Positions 35,815 through 44,456 of a stretch of 64,000 bases of DNA are shown here, in pieces. Below the pieces are notes generated by a model. The model searched no databases. It was given only the letters and a program-made list of their open reading frames with translations, and was not told where the DNA came from. The stretch's first letter is position 1, and every line of letters starts with the position of its first letter. Source of the DNA: Lysinibacillus irui. Lineage in GTDB: Bacteria > Bacillota > Bacilli > Bacillales_A > Planococcaceae. The position numbers were made by a program, and so were the translations under genes. The DNA is taken from positions 2,225,501 to 2,289,500 of the forward strand of contig NZ_CP113527.1 in assembly GCF_028877475.1 (NCBI RefSeq). Direction: 5' to 3'.

Positions 35815-36633
35815 ATGAAACATGAATTATTTTATAAAAATCCGAAAACCATTCTGAATAAAGGGACTGGCTTTCTTTCTGGATATACACATTCACTAAA
35901 TCCTTATACAGGCTGTTCTTTTGGATGCTCCTATTGTTATGTACGCGAAATGCCTGTCTCTCTTTTTCGAGAAGGAGAATGGGGGAATTGGGTCGATGTG
36001 AAAAACGGAGCAGCGAATGTATTGAAAAAAGAGCTCCATCGCGCCAAAACGAAAGGGAAAGTCACCATTTTTATGTCATCCAGTACAGACCCATACCAAC
36101 CAATAGAGCATAAGGAAAAAGTGACGCGCTCTTTACTAGAAGTGATGCTAGAAGATTCCCCTGATTTTCTATTAGTACAGACGAGAAGCCCCCTTGTCAG
36201 TCGAGACATCGATTTGCTGCAACAATTTAAAGATAAAGTTCGAGTAAGTATGACGATTGAGACCGATTCAGAAACGATACGTAAACATTTTACACCATAT
36301 GCGCCCCCAATCCAGGCACGCTTTAAGACATTGGAAAAATTAGCGGCTTCGGGCATACCAACCCAAGTGGCTATCGCTCCCATCTTACCAAGTGGAGACT
36401 ATTTCCCTGTGAAATTAAAGCCATTTGTCGATCGTATCTGTATCGATGACTACTTCATGGGCGACGGCAGTGGAGGAAAACGTACAAAGAGACTTGGTAT
36501 AGAGAACAAATATACCCAACTTGGACTAGAAGAATGGTATGGACCACATGTAATAAAAAAAGTATACAACCGCTTTATTGAAGTCTTTCCAGAAAATCAA
36601 GTTTACGTGAGCCAGGCTGGGTTTGAGCCATAA
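35815..36633 (+). CDS. Radical SAM protein of the spore photoproduct lyase-like group
   Basis: A 272-residue radical SAM enzyme. LNPYTGCSFGCSYCYV gives the CX3CX2C iron-sulfur ligands Cys34, Cys38 and Cys41; FMSSSTDPYQPIEH (about 81-94) and ETDSETIRKHFTPYAPPIQARF (about 147-168) are typical of the Rv2578c/SPL-like family (COG1533), which includes spore photoproduct lyase. GGAGG with 8-bp spacing selects ATG 35815. It is 22 bp after adaB, apparently the last gene of the repair operon. Confidence 0.85.
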   Translation: MKHELFYKNPKTILNKGTGFLSGYTHSLNPYTGCSFGCSYCYVREMPVSLFREGEWGNWVDVKNGAANVLKKELHRAKTKGKVTIFMSSSTDPYQPIEHKEKVTRSLLEVMLEDSPDFLLVQTRSPLVSRDIDLLQQFKDKVRVSMTIETDSETIRKHFTPYAPPIQARFKTLEKLAASGIPTQVAIAPILPSGDYFPVKLKPFVDRICIDDYFMGDGSGGKRTKRLGIENKYTQLGLEEWYGPHVIKKVYNRFIEVFPENQVYVSQAGFEP

Positions 36634-37056
36634 AAAATACGAAATTCTTTCGGGCAGCCTTCATAACCATTCTTGTGATGATGATTGAAAATTTATTCTT
36701 AGAGTATGTTATGTCACACTTCCTTTTTACGAAAATTTTTATTTATTGATACAAAAATATTCGTATTTAATCCACTAAAATGCGATTTGTCCATCGTCTG
36801 GATACACCTCAAATTGAGTTAAACACGAACATTGAAATTGAAAGCAATGAAAAGCAATGATTCATTTGGAAATATTCGGAACTATTTGTCTAGCAAAACG
36901 TCTAAATGCTAAATAAGCAGGGCTTTCGAATAATACCTTAGTAACCTCGAATTGGCATCCTCACCATATGAAAAGAATGTTGAAAAGAGATGTTCCATAG
37001 CAACATAACGGGTGAATTATATAAGTTGAGATGCTTATTAGAACGAAGGAAGGGAA
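36634..37056. other. Intergenic region without recognised genes
   Basis: AT-rich. A short direct repeat (GAAAGCAATGA and AAAAGCAATGA near 36838-36860) and a frame of about 52 codons with one internal stop (36859-37017) are the only structure; neither supports a call. Confidence 0.35.
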
Positions 37057-37383
37057 ATGATGAAGATGAAAAGGGGTAATTTAAAGTGGATAACTTTTAT
37101 TGGCCTAGGTGTGGCACTTCTAGCGATTGTAGGATTTAGTATATGGGACTCGGCAGAAAAGTCCAAGGAAGTTCAACAAATCGAGTTAGAATTAGGTTTT
37201 AAAGTTCAAGTAATGGATAGACAATCACACGGTCCATTGCGTGCGGCAACAAGAACATACCTAGTGAAACAAGTAGATGATAAGAAAAGCGATATAGAAT
37301 ACTTATTATATTTGAATGAAGAAGATAAGATCGAACATTGGGCTATGGTTAAAAACGGAAAGACCATCAAACCCTCTAACTGA
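37057..37383 (+). CDS. Small membrane-anchored hypothetical protein
   Basis: A 108-residue protein with a positively charged N-terminus, one TM or uncleaved signal segment (about 12-29, WITFIGLGVALLAIVGFSIW) and an extracytoplasmic domain of mixed alpha/beta character. RBS GAAGGAAGGG precedes ATGATG. Not recognised; no operon partner. Confidence 0.6.
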   Translation: MMKMKRGNLKWITFIGLGVALLAIVGFSIWDSAEKSKEVQQIELELGFKVQVMDRQSHGPLRAATRTYLVKQVDDKKSDIEYLLYLNEEDKIEHWAMVKNGKTIKPSN

Positions 37384-37403
37384 AGAAGTTAGATCATTTT
37401 TAA

Positions 37404-37529
37404 ATGGACATAAAAAACGCGAATCTAATGCATTACGGTTTTTACTTAGGAAAACGAGTTCTATTGATAAATAAGCTTCAGAGGATGCTAGAAGCGGAAT
37501 TAAGTGCTGGTGAAGAGACATATAAATAA
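37404..37529 (+). CDS. Possible small protein (41 codons)
   Basis: The frame reads MDIKNANLMHYGFYLGKRVL and then NKLQRMLEAELSAGEETYK, a protein-like, helical and well-balanced composition. There is no good ribosome site. It could be a small gene or the tail of a lost one. Confidence 0.3.
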   Translation: MDIKNANLMHYGFYLGKRVLLINKLQRMLEAELSAGEETYK

Positions 37530-37681
37530 GGAGTTTTTGTGTTTGGTAGATATATTACTTTTCAGTACAGGAATAATACATTATACTCATTCGCTTCAAA
37601 AAAATAATAATATACAAAAGAATGGGGTAAAATCTTTGATGTACGTTATCTTAAATGACAACTAAAACAGGAGTGTTTGAA

Positions 37682-37987
37682 ATGGCATATTTATTACAAG
37701 TTGATTTTCCGTTTGAAGGACCTTTTGGTGAAGAAATGGCCAAAGGGTTTTGGGATGTAGCAAAAAGTATTAACGAAGAAGAGGGGTTCCATTGGAAAAT
37801 ATGGACAGAAAGTCAAGATACAAAAGAAGCTGGAGGTATCTATGTATTTGAGGAAAAACAAGATGCCGAAAAATATGCTGACATGCATAAAGCAAGACTT
37901 CAATCGTTTGGTATTAAAGATATTCGAGTAAGAATTTTTGACATAAATGAAAAGCTAACAACAATGAATCACGGTTATGTTAAGTAA
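37682..37987 (+). CDS. YdhR-family putative monooxygenase
   Basis: A 101-residue dimeric alpha/beta-barrel protein, exactly the length of E. coli YdhR, with MAYLLQVDFPFEGPFGEEMA at the start, HWKIWTES and GGIYVFEEKQDAEKYADMH in the middle and the family's LTTMNHGY end. The family resembles antibiotic-biosynthesis monooxygenases acting on aromatic polyketide-like substrates without cofactor; the substrate is unknown. AGGAG 8 bp upstream selects ATG 37682. Confidence 0.8.
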   Translation: MAYLLQVDFPFEGPFGEEMAKGFWDVAKSINEEEGFHWKIWTESQDTKEAGGIYVFEEKQDAEKYADMHKARLQSFGIKDIRVRIFDINEKLTTMNHGYVK

Positions 37988-38089
37988 TGATGGAAAGGGT
38001 AAAGCATACTACTTTACCTGTGTAAACAACCGTCCGAGCTAAAAGGAAACTAGAAAAGATTAAACAGGGTTGAATAGTTAGGGAAGTAG

Positions 38090-38114
38090 GACTATCTTTT
38101 TTGATGGTCTTTTT
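38090..38114 (+). terminator. Terminator-like hairpin
   Basis: GACTATC and GATGGTC arms around a T-rich loop, followed by TTTTT. Confidence 0.4.
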
Positions 38115-38277
38115 AAATGAATTAAAGAAACTAATTGATCAGATCCATTAGAGTTATATAGAAATTCAGCTCCAATATCTTAAAAATGACAAAGGACGTT
38201 TTGAACAATTCCTGTTCCAATTGCTAGGAAGAAGTAAGGAGACGTATCCAATAATTCCTCCACGCCAAGTGATTTAG
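38104..38277 (+). pseudogene. Interrupted gene remnant ending at a repeated sequence
   Basis: A single frame reads MVFLNELKKLIDQIH, a TAG at 38149-38151, then SYIEIQLQYLKNDKGRFEQF and LLGRSKETYPIIPPRQVI before its stop at 38275. The continuity across the stop suggests a nonsense-mutated small gene of about 57 codons or the tail of a larger one. The family is not recognised. The end coincides with the repeat shared with 47.45 kb. Confidence 0.45.
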
Positions 38278-38290
38278 TTTACATAATATT
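38256..38290. repeat. Dispersed repeat, copy A
   Basis: CCTCC-ACGCCAAGTGATTT-AGTTTACATAATAT resembles 47455-47490 (CCTCCTTCACGCCAAATAAT, then TTAGTTTACATAATAT). The perfect core is AGTTTACATAATAT, and ACGCCAA is also shared. Confidence 0.55.
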
Positions 38291-38610
38291 TCTGACGAAA
38301 ATCTAACTTAAGCAAAGCTTATGTAGCAAGAAGTGACGCGCTTGAAGGGTTATGTATAATGAAATTTAAGGGGATTTAGGAACTGGAGGGTTACTGAGTT
38401 ACGATGACCCTAAATGAGGGAGGATGATGACGATCAACCAACAGCACAACCGAATAAGTGGGATCAGTATATGTGCACGGAGAGATTACTTATAAAAAAA
38501 AGCAGCGTCGTTATACGCTACAGTAAACTAGAACATTATTAGGATAATAATCCAAAGAGTTTTGTTTGTAATAAAGAGTTAAATAAGGAAATTAGAATAG
38601 AATGTCCATC

Positions 38611-38886
38611 TTACTTAATATGTGAGCTAACAATAATAAGTGTTATTCCCGTAAATAAGCAAATGATTCTCGCCACAGGAATTTTATCAGCTAGTCCAAA
38701 TAATGCAATTGCCGTTGTTACGATTAAAACTGTAGGGCCAACCAAAGCAAGCATTGTATTAATATAGAGTGCTTTTTCTAAATTATTCAACTTTAGCATT
38801 AACAATCCAGCACTTACTTCAATACTTCCAGACAATACACGTAAAATAACCATAGCCAAAACCGATTTATCAATAATTGTCATCAT
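38611..38886 (-). CDS. yqhV: YqhV family (DUF2619) membrane protein
   Basis: A 91-residue protein of three hydrophobic segments matching Bacillus YqhV over its length: VLAMVILRVLSGSIEVSAGLLMLK (about 9-32), IEKAL-like NNLEKALYINTMLALVGP (about 34-51). YqhV lies in sporulation-gene neighbourhoods in other bacilli; the function is unknown. Here it is isolated. The ribosome site is weak (GATAGG before ATGATG). Confidence 0.75.
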   Translation of the reverse strand: MMTIIDKSVLAMVILRVLSGSIEVSAGLLMLKLNNLEKALYINTMLALVGPTVLIVTTAIALFGLADKIPVARIICLFTGITLIIVSSHIK

Positions 38887-39030
38887 CCTATCTTTATAGA
38901 TAATTTTTGAATATATATTATAAATCCATCTTAGGATAATTATAAACTTCTGTTTGAATGAAATACTAAAATCAATATATGTACGATTCGTATCGAATAT
39001 TCTTGTTAGAATGTAAACGAAATAACCTTA

Positions 39031-39075
39031 AAGAGCCTTGCTACTTATAATTTGTAGTAAGGCTCTTACTTTTTT
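39031..39075 (+). terminator. Terminator hairpin in the 3' flank of the decayed hydrolase
   Basis: AAGAGCCTT (39031-39039) and AAGGCTCTT (39059-39067), with GCTAC/GTAG inner pairing, followed by ACTTTTTTA. It could work for either strand. Confidence 0.65.
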
Positions 39076-39138
39076 AATCGTGGTTTTAGGGAAAGTGGTC
39101 TTAGTTTTCTTAAAACCAAACAAGGTGTCATTTTTAGT

Positions 39139-40118
39139 CTATTTCCCACTATATTTCTTTAAGAAGTCGAGCGTTTTCGCTAGTGTTTGTTCAGCGTGTT
39201 TAGTAGTAAAATCAAATTGATATTCATGACCTAGCTCAGTATTTATGCCGTCAAATAAAACACTTTCTACTTCTACACCATTTTTTTAAGAACATCCATA
39301 AGCTCTGTAGTTTGTGGAGCTAGTGGATCAGCATCTCCAACTGTCAAAAATGTTGGAGGGTAATTAGGTGTTATATGGTTAACTGTAGACATCTCATTTA
39401 ATCTAGAGAAGGACTTCAAATCTTTTTTTCCTGTATATGCCCAAAATACTGCTTGTATACCTTTTTTTATTATTGGAGATGACTGAGCACCTATTTTATC
39501 CATGTTATAAACACCACAGAATAATAGAGCACCTTTTAACTGTTTTTTATCAACAGAAGGTTGAATATCCATTGATTTTGCTAGAGCTCCATTAGTTATT
39601 ATTGCAATGGTTTGACTGGCAATTTGAGCCCCTGCTGAATCGCCACCAATAAATAATTGATTCATATCGCCGCCATATTTCGAGATATTGTCCTGTAAAT
39701 ATTTAAGAGCCCAGTTAGTCTGTATAATTGGACCCGGATATTTTTGTCCTGGTGCAATAGCATAGTTTATATTTGCTACAACATATCCTTCATTCGCCAA
39801 TGCCATTCCATATTCTTGGGTTTGTTCTTTACTGCCCGATACAAATGCACCACCATGTATCCATATGATAACAGGGAGTTCTTGTTTAATATTTTTAGGA
39901 TAATAAATATCTAAAAGACTATTCTCAATTCCATGTTTATCATAAGTAATATCTTTTTCAATATGTACTTGCCTTTTTATTGTTTCAATATCCTTAGGAA
40001 AGGCAAAAGAACCAGCTTCAAAAAGTTGCTTGATGATAAAGGTATAAAGTACAGGTGTGAACTGTCCAATTACAAATATAAGCAGTATAGGAATGACAAT
40101 AATATTAATAGGAATCAT
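39139..40118 (-). pseudogene. Alpha/beta hydrolase (esterase/lipase) with frameshifts in A-runs
   Basis: The intact part (281 codons) has an N-terminal TM anchor (about 4-24), the oxyanion HGGAF (about 89-93), nucleophile GDSAG (about 155-159) and the acid in VGDADPLAP. At the A7 run (39281-39287 on the plus strand as T7) it runs into a stop, but one extra A would continue as KNGVEVESVLFDGINTELGH to a TAG at 39139, restoring the catalytic His. Upstream, one extra A in another A7 run (40141-40147) would add an N-terminus MKTKK(S)FIRKKRW behind GAGGTAAGG. So two one-base deficits are seen. Confidence 0.75.
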
Positions 40119-40219
40119 CCATCTTTTTTTCTTATAAAACTTTTTTTGTTTTCAATTTGATACTACCTTACCTCATTACTTATTTTTATGATATTCAATT
40201 AGCAAAAAAATAGGAGGAT

Positions 40220-40656
40220 ATGTCGTACATTATGTGTAACAGGAAAGAGTTGCTTTCTAAATATCCCGATTTACTTACTTCTTTTTTGTTCTTACTACCA
40301 GATTTATCTAATCAAATGAATGATGAATATAGTTACTATAGTTTAGTCATTATTGAACCTCATATAGCTGCATTATATCAGATTTAAGACCTCAACAAAT
40401 AGAGAGATTATAGATGCGGTCTAGCAATGTGTAAAAACAAAGGACGGAGTAGGGAGGAATTCTAGTGATATTGAGGCTTCATATGCTTTTCTATTTATCA
40501 AGTTAAATGAATTATCCATACTCTTAATCTTCACTTGTTCAATATTTCATCAACAAATCTGACTACAATTATTTTGATGATAAGCTATTTTCTTTAGTAA
40601 AAAAGGATTTTCAATCTCAAATATGTTCATACACTCCACACATCGCGAGGCAGTAG
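40220..40656 (+). pseudogene. Degenerate unidentified gene
   Basis: AGGAGG 2 bp before ATG 40220 opens a 55-codon frame (MSYIMCNRKELLSKYPDLL and on to AALYQI). Protein-like sequence then continues in other frames: SDLRPQQIERL, KDGVGRNSSDIEASYAFLFI with KLNEL, and INKSDYNYFDDKLFSLVKKD with FQSQI, up to about 40656. This pattern fits one gene of about 130-140 codons with several indels. No family recognised. Confidence 0.4.
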
Positions 40657-40680
40657 CGTGGTTGGAATTAGTATAAAGCA

Positions 40681-40719
40681 AAAGAACGAATTTCTGATTG
40701 TGGAATTCGTTCTTTTTTT
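40681..40719 (+). terminator. Rho-independent terminator
   Basis: AAAGAACGAATT (40681-40692) pairs with AATTCGTTCTTT (40704-40715) and continues in T. It ends whatever transcript the degenerate gene once had. Confidence 0.8.
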
Positions 40720-40902
40720 AGTAATAAAGGTGTTATTTGGCAAGGTTAGCAAAAAAATATAGTATCAACTATTAGTACCAGATGATAGAATTAATTGTTA
40801 GGTATTGTTATGAGGCCATTAACAGGCACTCAACAAATTATATCGGAACAGGCTGTTGCGCTAATATTAACTGTAATTGTATTTAAATTGGAGAGAATAG
40901 GA

Positions 40903-43089
40903 ATGTCAGAAGAATTGTATCAAACTCGTAAGGAACGAAAAAAAGCGAAAAAAACAAACAAAAATAAACATAGAGGTATTGGTAAACTGAAAAAGGGATC
41001 ATTGTTTAAAAAAATGGTCATTGTCTGCTTGACAGTCGGACTTGTTTCAACTGGAGTAGGAGCCATTACGATTGCTTCAATTATGAAGGGTACACCTACC
41101 TTAGATTCTGCTAAGCTAATGGATCCGCTTTCTACTAAATTTTATGATAAAGATGGAAACTTCCTTTATGAATACGGGAAGGAAAAACGGACAAAAATTA
41201 CATACGACCAAGTGCCGAAAGTGTTGGAAAATGCCTTTATTGCCACCGAGGATTCCCATTTTTACGAACATTTTGGGATCGACCTCAAACGGACAGCCAA
41301 GGCTATTTTTGTAAACGTAACAGGAGATTTCGGATCTCAGGGAGGTAGTACGATTACACAGCAAGTCATTAAAAATTCTTTCTTGTCTCCAGAGAAAACA
41401 CTGAAACGCAAAGTGCAAGAATGGGACTTAGCATATCAGTTGGAAAAAAAATATTCTAAGCAAGACATTTTAATGATGTATTTAAATAAAATCTACCTTG
41501 GAAACCGTTCTTACGGAGTGGCTACCGCAGCAAAGAATTATTACGGAATTGAGTCCGATGATTTGAAAGAAATGACGCTTGCGCAGGCGGCGATGATAGC
41601 CGGACTGACACAAAGTCCGAACAATTATGATCCAACCATACTGGAAAATAAAGAAGCAGCCACGAAACGCCGTCACATAGTATTAAGCTCGATGCTTCGA
41701 GATGGCTATATTACGGAAAAACAAATGAAGGAAGCAGAAAAAGTTCCTGTAACAGAGGGACTTGTGGCAAAAAATGCCCAGCAAAGTATGCCTTATGAAG
41801 CATTTTTGGATGCAGCTGTGAAAGAGGTAAAGGGCAAACTGAAAGATGTAGACATCAGCGAGGACGGATTGTCAATTTATACAACCCTGGATCCAAAAGC
41901 ACAGGATTTCGCGGAAAAAATGATGAATACAAGTGAAATCATTGCCTATCCGGATGAGAATTTTCAGGGAGCCTTTGTTTTATTAGATACCATGACCGGT
42001 GAAGTCAGGGCAATCGGAAGTGGTCGCAATGACTATCAAGCCCAATTTTTAGGTCACAACTTTGCTGTAGATATCAGACGTCAACCAGGATCAATCTTTA
42101 AGCCTATTTTTGATTATGGACCAGCGATAGAAAACTTAAAATGGTCCACTGCTCATTTGATTAACGACCATCAGACTACTTATTCAACAGGGGAGCCCAT
42201 CTCCAACTGGGATCATCAATATCATGGAATGCTAACTATGCGGACAGCACTGCAATATTCATACAATATCCCGGCACTGCTCACATTGAGAGAGGTTGGA
42301 ATGGATAAGGCTAAGAGTTTTGCAGAACAACTTGGCATTACATTTAAAAGTAATGAAGTATATGAATCATACTCAATCGGCAGCAATACCGTTAGTCCTT
42401 TAGACATTGCAGGTAGCTACAGTGCTTTTGGAAACAATGGATTATACAATAAACCGCATTTCGTAAAAAAGGCTGTTTTCGCGGATGGCGCAGTCGTTAA
42501 TTTTGGTGAGAAAACAAAACGTGTTATGCAGGATTACACTGCCTATATGGTAACTGATATGTTACGCACAGTCGTAAATGATGGGACAGGAATAACTGCA
42601 AATGTTCCCAGACTGAATGTTGCTGGGAAAACAGGTACAACCAATTTTGATGAAAAAACTCGGGCTAAATATGGATATCCAAACACTGCTACAAATGATA
42701 GCTGGTTTGCAGGGTACACACCTCAATACACCATGGCTGTATGGACGGGTTACGCTCAAAACGGGCAAGGTAACTATATGACTGGAAATACGACGAAAAT
42801 CTCACAGTTAATGTTTAAAGCAATGATGGAAGCAATCGGAACGGATACAGCAAATTTTCAGCAACCGGAAAGTGTCTACAGAGTAAAAAATGAACTTTAT
42901 ATAAAAGGAATTGATTCTGCAGAAGAGCCACCTAAAAACAACAATGTAATCATTCATCCTAATAATGGAAGAGATATAGAGAAGCTCAAAAAAGAGGAAA
43001 AGAAACTAAAAAAAGAAGAAGAGAAACATAGAAAAAAGGAAGAGAAGCGTCGGAAAAAGGAAGAAGAAAAGGAACAAAAGCATGGTTAG
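40903..43089 (+). CDS. Class A penicillin-binding protein (bifunctional transglycosylase/transpeptidase)
   Basis: A 728-residue PBP1A-type enzyme that polymerises lipid II and cross-links peptidoglycan. Order: basic cytosolic tail, TM (about 38-58), GT51 domain (about 80-260; ATEDSHFYEHFGID with catalytic Glu, GGSTITQQVIKNSF, LNKIYLGN), transpeptidase (about 350-620; SIFK nucleophile, SYN, KTGTT), and a C-terminal Lys/Glu tail of about 35 residues (KKEEKKLKKEEEKHRKK). Nearest to PbpG/PbpF of bacilli. GGAGAG selects ATG 40903. It is flanked by decayed genes on both sides. Confidence 0.9.
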   Translation: MSEELYQTRKERKKAKKTNKNKHRGIGKLKKGSLFKKMVIVCLTVGLVSTGVGAITIASIMKGTPTLDSAKLMDPLSTKFYDKDGNFLYEYGKEKRTKITYDQVPKVLENAFIATEDSHFYEHFGIDLKRTAKAIFVNVTGDFGSQGGSTITQQVIKNSFLSPEKTLKRKVQEWDLAYQLEKKYSKQDILMMYLNKIYLGNRSYGVATAAKNYYGIESDDLKEMTLAQAAMIAGLTQSPNNYDPTILENKEAATKRRHIVLSSMLRDGYITEKQMKEAEKVPVTEGLVAKNAQQSMPYEAFLDAAVKEVKGKLKDVDISEDGLSIYTTLDPKAQDFAEKMMNTSEIIAYPDENFQGAFVLLDTMTGEVRAIGSGRNDYQAQFLGHNFAVDIRRQPGSIFKPIFDYGPAIENLKWSTAHLINDHQTTYSTGEPISNWDHQYHGMLTMRTALQYSYNIPALLTLREVGMDKAKSFAEQLGITFKSNEVYESYSIGSNTVSPLDIAGSYSAFGNNGLYNKPHFVKKAVFADGAVVNFGEKTKRVMQDYTAYMVTDMLRTVVNDGTGITANVPRLNVAGKTGTTNFDEKTRAKYGYPNTATNDSWFAGYTPQYTMAVWTGYAQNGQGNYMTGNTTKISQLMFKAMMEAIGTDTANFQQPESVYRVKNELYIKGIDSAEEPPKNNNVIIHPNNGRDIEKLKKEEKKLKKEEEKHRKKEEKRRKKEEEKEQKHG

Positions 43090-43152
43090 ATAGTTATTTT
43101 CTTCTTAGGGCCTTTAAAGATGATTCAACTGTTCCTCCATTTAGTTTTTCAA

Positions 43153-43316
43153 ATAATTGTCAAAAAATCAGAATTTGATTTCTTCTGGAAGTTTCGCGAT
43201 GTTTTACAAATGAATAGTAATTACCGAAAGGAATATGATAATTTAAAAAGGAAATACGATTGGAAGATTACAGAGAAGCCAAGAATAAGTTCTTGGAAAA
43301 AGTTATCGCTTTCTAG
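43153..43316 (+). pseudogene. C-terminal remnant of a GrpB-family (UPF0157) gene, frameshifted
   Basis: One frame reads EFDFFWKFRDVLQMNSNYRK, then EYDNLKRKYD. The +1 frame from about 43261 continues LEDYREAKNKFLEKVIAF to a stop at 43314-43316. Together these fit the conserved end of GrpB proteins (FRDYLR...EYxxLK...YxxAKxxF...V), with a one-base shift at the junction. The N-terminal two-thirds are absent. Confidence 0.6.
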
Positions 43317-43354
43317 AATATAAAAGTATTTAAATTGGGTGCTTTGTTACTTGC

Positions 43355-43430
43355 TTCAATTAACAGGGGCTTTCTTGAATATGGCTAGATAAAAATGATA
43401 TTCAACAATCGGACCTACTCTTAAAAATGA
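43355..43430. repeat. Two copies of a short intergenic motif
   Basis: TTCAATTAACAGGGGC-TTTCTTGAATA (43355-43382) and TTCAACAATCGGACC-TACTC (43401-43420). A third copy, TTCAACAATCGGGCTC-TTTCCTTGAATAA, is at 44172-44200. Confidence 0.45.
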
Positions 43431-43514
43431 AGAGAATGTACAAAATCAGGAAAAGCTATTGTTGAGGGCATTAATACCTAAGTTAATAGTTTACCACTTA
43501 TGTAATAACATCTT

Positions 43515-43552
43515 AAAGACACCGTCTAAGCACAGCAGGCGGTGTCTTTTTT
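43515..43552 (+). terminator. Rho-independent terminator
   Basis: AAAGACACCG (43515-43524) pairs with CGGTGTCTTT (43540-43549), then T-rich. T-run is on the plus strand, fitting the end of the lost GrpB gene's transcript rather than the lipoprotein gene. Confidence 0.75.
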
Positions 43553-43554
43553 AA

Positions 43555-44058
43555 TTAAACATCACCAATATATATATATTGGAAATTTCCTTTTTGATCG
43601 TATACAAAACTTATAAAAAGCCTTTCTTCTTTTTCCAAGTCTTCTAAATAATAACCAATTTCTGTACTGTCGGATTGAACATTTAAATAAGCTATGAACA
43701 TAGGGAGTTTTGCTTTCTCGATTGGGAATGCCGCGCTATTGGTATTGTCTGGGGTCTTGAAGTTTATTTCCTCATGTAACACATTAAAATCAGTGTTATA
43801 ATCGGTTTTTATTTGTTCATATTGTTCTTCGTTGATCAATCTCATAATCGTTCTGGATGTACTATCAAATTGTTGGAGATCTACACTATATTCACTTTTC
43901 AAATTTTGCAATTCACCTTTTAATTGCTGATTTTCTTCTTTAAGTTCGTTAATTTGAGTAGTGTTATCTTGAGTAATAGAGGCTATTTCTTCTTTATCAG
44001 AACAACCAATTAAAAATACAACGATACAAAAAAATATACCTAACTTAATTTTTTTCAT
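43555..44058 (-). CDS. Lipoprotein with coiled-coil segment
   Basis: A 167-residue predicted lipoprotein: signal peptide KKIKLGIFFCIVVFLIGC with lipobox Cys19, then a coiled coil (about 28-65, INELKEENQQLKGELQNLKS with heptads), and a small globular C-terminal domain rich in beta structure ending FQYIYIGDV. RBS AAGGGGGAA before ATG. Function unknown; monocistronic. Confidence 0.75.
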   Translation of the reverse strand: MKKIKLGIFFCIVVFLIGCSDKEEIASITQDNTTQINELKEENQQLKGELQNLKSEYSVDLQQFDSTSRTIMRLINEEQYEQIKTDYNTDFNVLHEEINFKTPDNTNSAAFPIEKAKLPMFIAYLNVQSDSTEIGYYLEDLEKEERLFISFVYDQKGNFQYIYIGDV

Positions 44059-44331
44059 GCTATTCCCCCTTAATATAACTATACACTGCAGCTGAACAAA
44101 TTTTAATGTAAAAATTCGAAAGCATTAGAGAATTTGTTTGTTAAGAAATGTTCTCAAAGTGGTTTATAATCTTCAACAATCGGGCTCTTTCCTTGAATAA
44201 GGAGGTACTTTTTTAAAGGTCCAGATTGTGACATTTCATTAATAGATATTTGGATATTTTTATGTTAAAAAGGTTATTTGTTAATGGAGATGCATTCATT
44301 GAATAAGGATAAGTTAAACTCCCAGATGCAA
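44059..44331. other. Intergenic region upstream of the TetR locus
   Basis: Contains the divergent promoter of the lipoprotein gene and a copy of the TTCAACAATCGGGCTC motif at 44172-44200. No genes seen. Confidence 0.35.
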
Positions 44332-44400
44332 GAAGAGAAAGATGCATTAGTAGCACGTGGCGCACTCGGTGTTCTCATTTACGAATTAGTGGATACAGAA
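44332..44400 (+). pseudogene. Internal fragment of an ars-type flavoprotein gene
   Basis: Inside an open frame of 65 codons (44278-44475) the sequence EEKDALVARGALGVLIYELV matches residues 271-290 of the flavoprotein at 24688 (EEKDALAARGALGIRIHELV), and the DNA is also clearly similar over this stretch. The flanks are unrelated. It is a small relic of a second copy; the whole 65-codon frame has no ribosome site and runs into the TetR promoter. Confidence 0.7.
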
Positions 44401-44456
44401 CAGCTTTTTGATCGATTTTTTATTAAACTAACAAAAATAATTGACAACGCCTATTA

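Larger units (their letters stand above)
37988..38610. other. Decayed accessory stretch
   Basis: Contains a GGTAAAG/CTTTACC hairpin (37998-38018), a terminator-like hairpin (38090-38114), an interrupted frame (38104-38277), the first copy of a repeat shared with 47.45 kb, and a 42-codon frame at 38414-38542 beginning MREDDDDQPTAQPNKWDQYM that looks like a protein piece but has no recognised family. Confidence 0.4.
40119..40902. other. Region of gene remnants and leader of the penicillin-binding protein
   Basis: Holds the frameshifted 5' end of the hydrolase, the degenerate gene at 40220-40656, a terminator at 40681 and the upstream sequence of pbp. An in-frame extension of the pbp frame back to 40795 has no ribosome site and I treat it as non-coding. 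Confidence 0.45.
43090..43554. other. Remnant-rich intergenic region
   Basis: Contains a frameshifted GrpB-family tail (43153-43316), two copies of a short TTCAA...GGGGC motif (43355-43384, 43401-43430) and a terminator (43515-43552). Confidence 0.45.

Noticed and set aside
39038..39220. 60-codon plus-strand frame
   Set aside because: It lies opposite the restored C-terminus of the frameshifted hydrolase and over a terminator.
40795..40902. N-terminal extension of the penicillin-binding protein
   Set aside because: No ribosome site before 40795, and a well-spaced GGAGAG precedes ATG 40903 giving the usual basic N-terminus.
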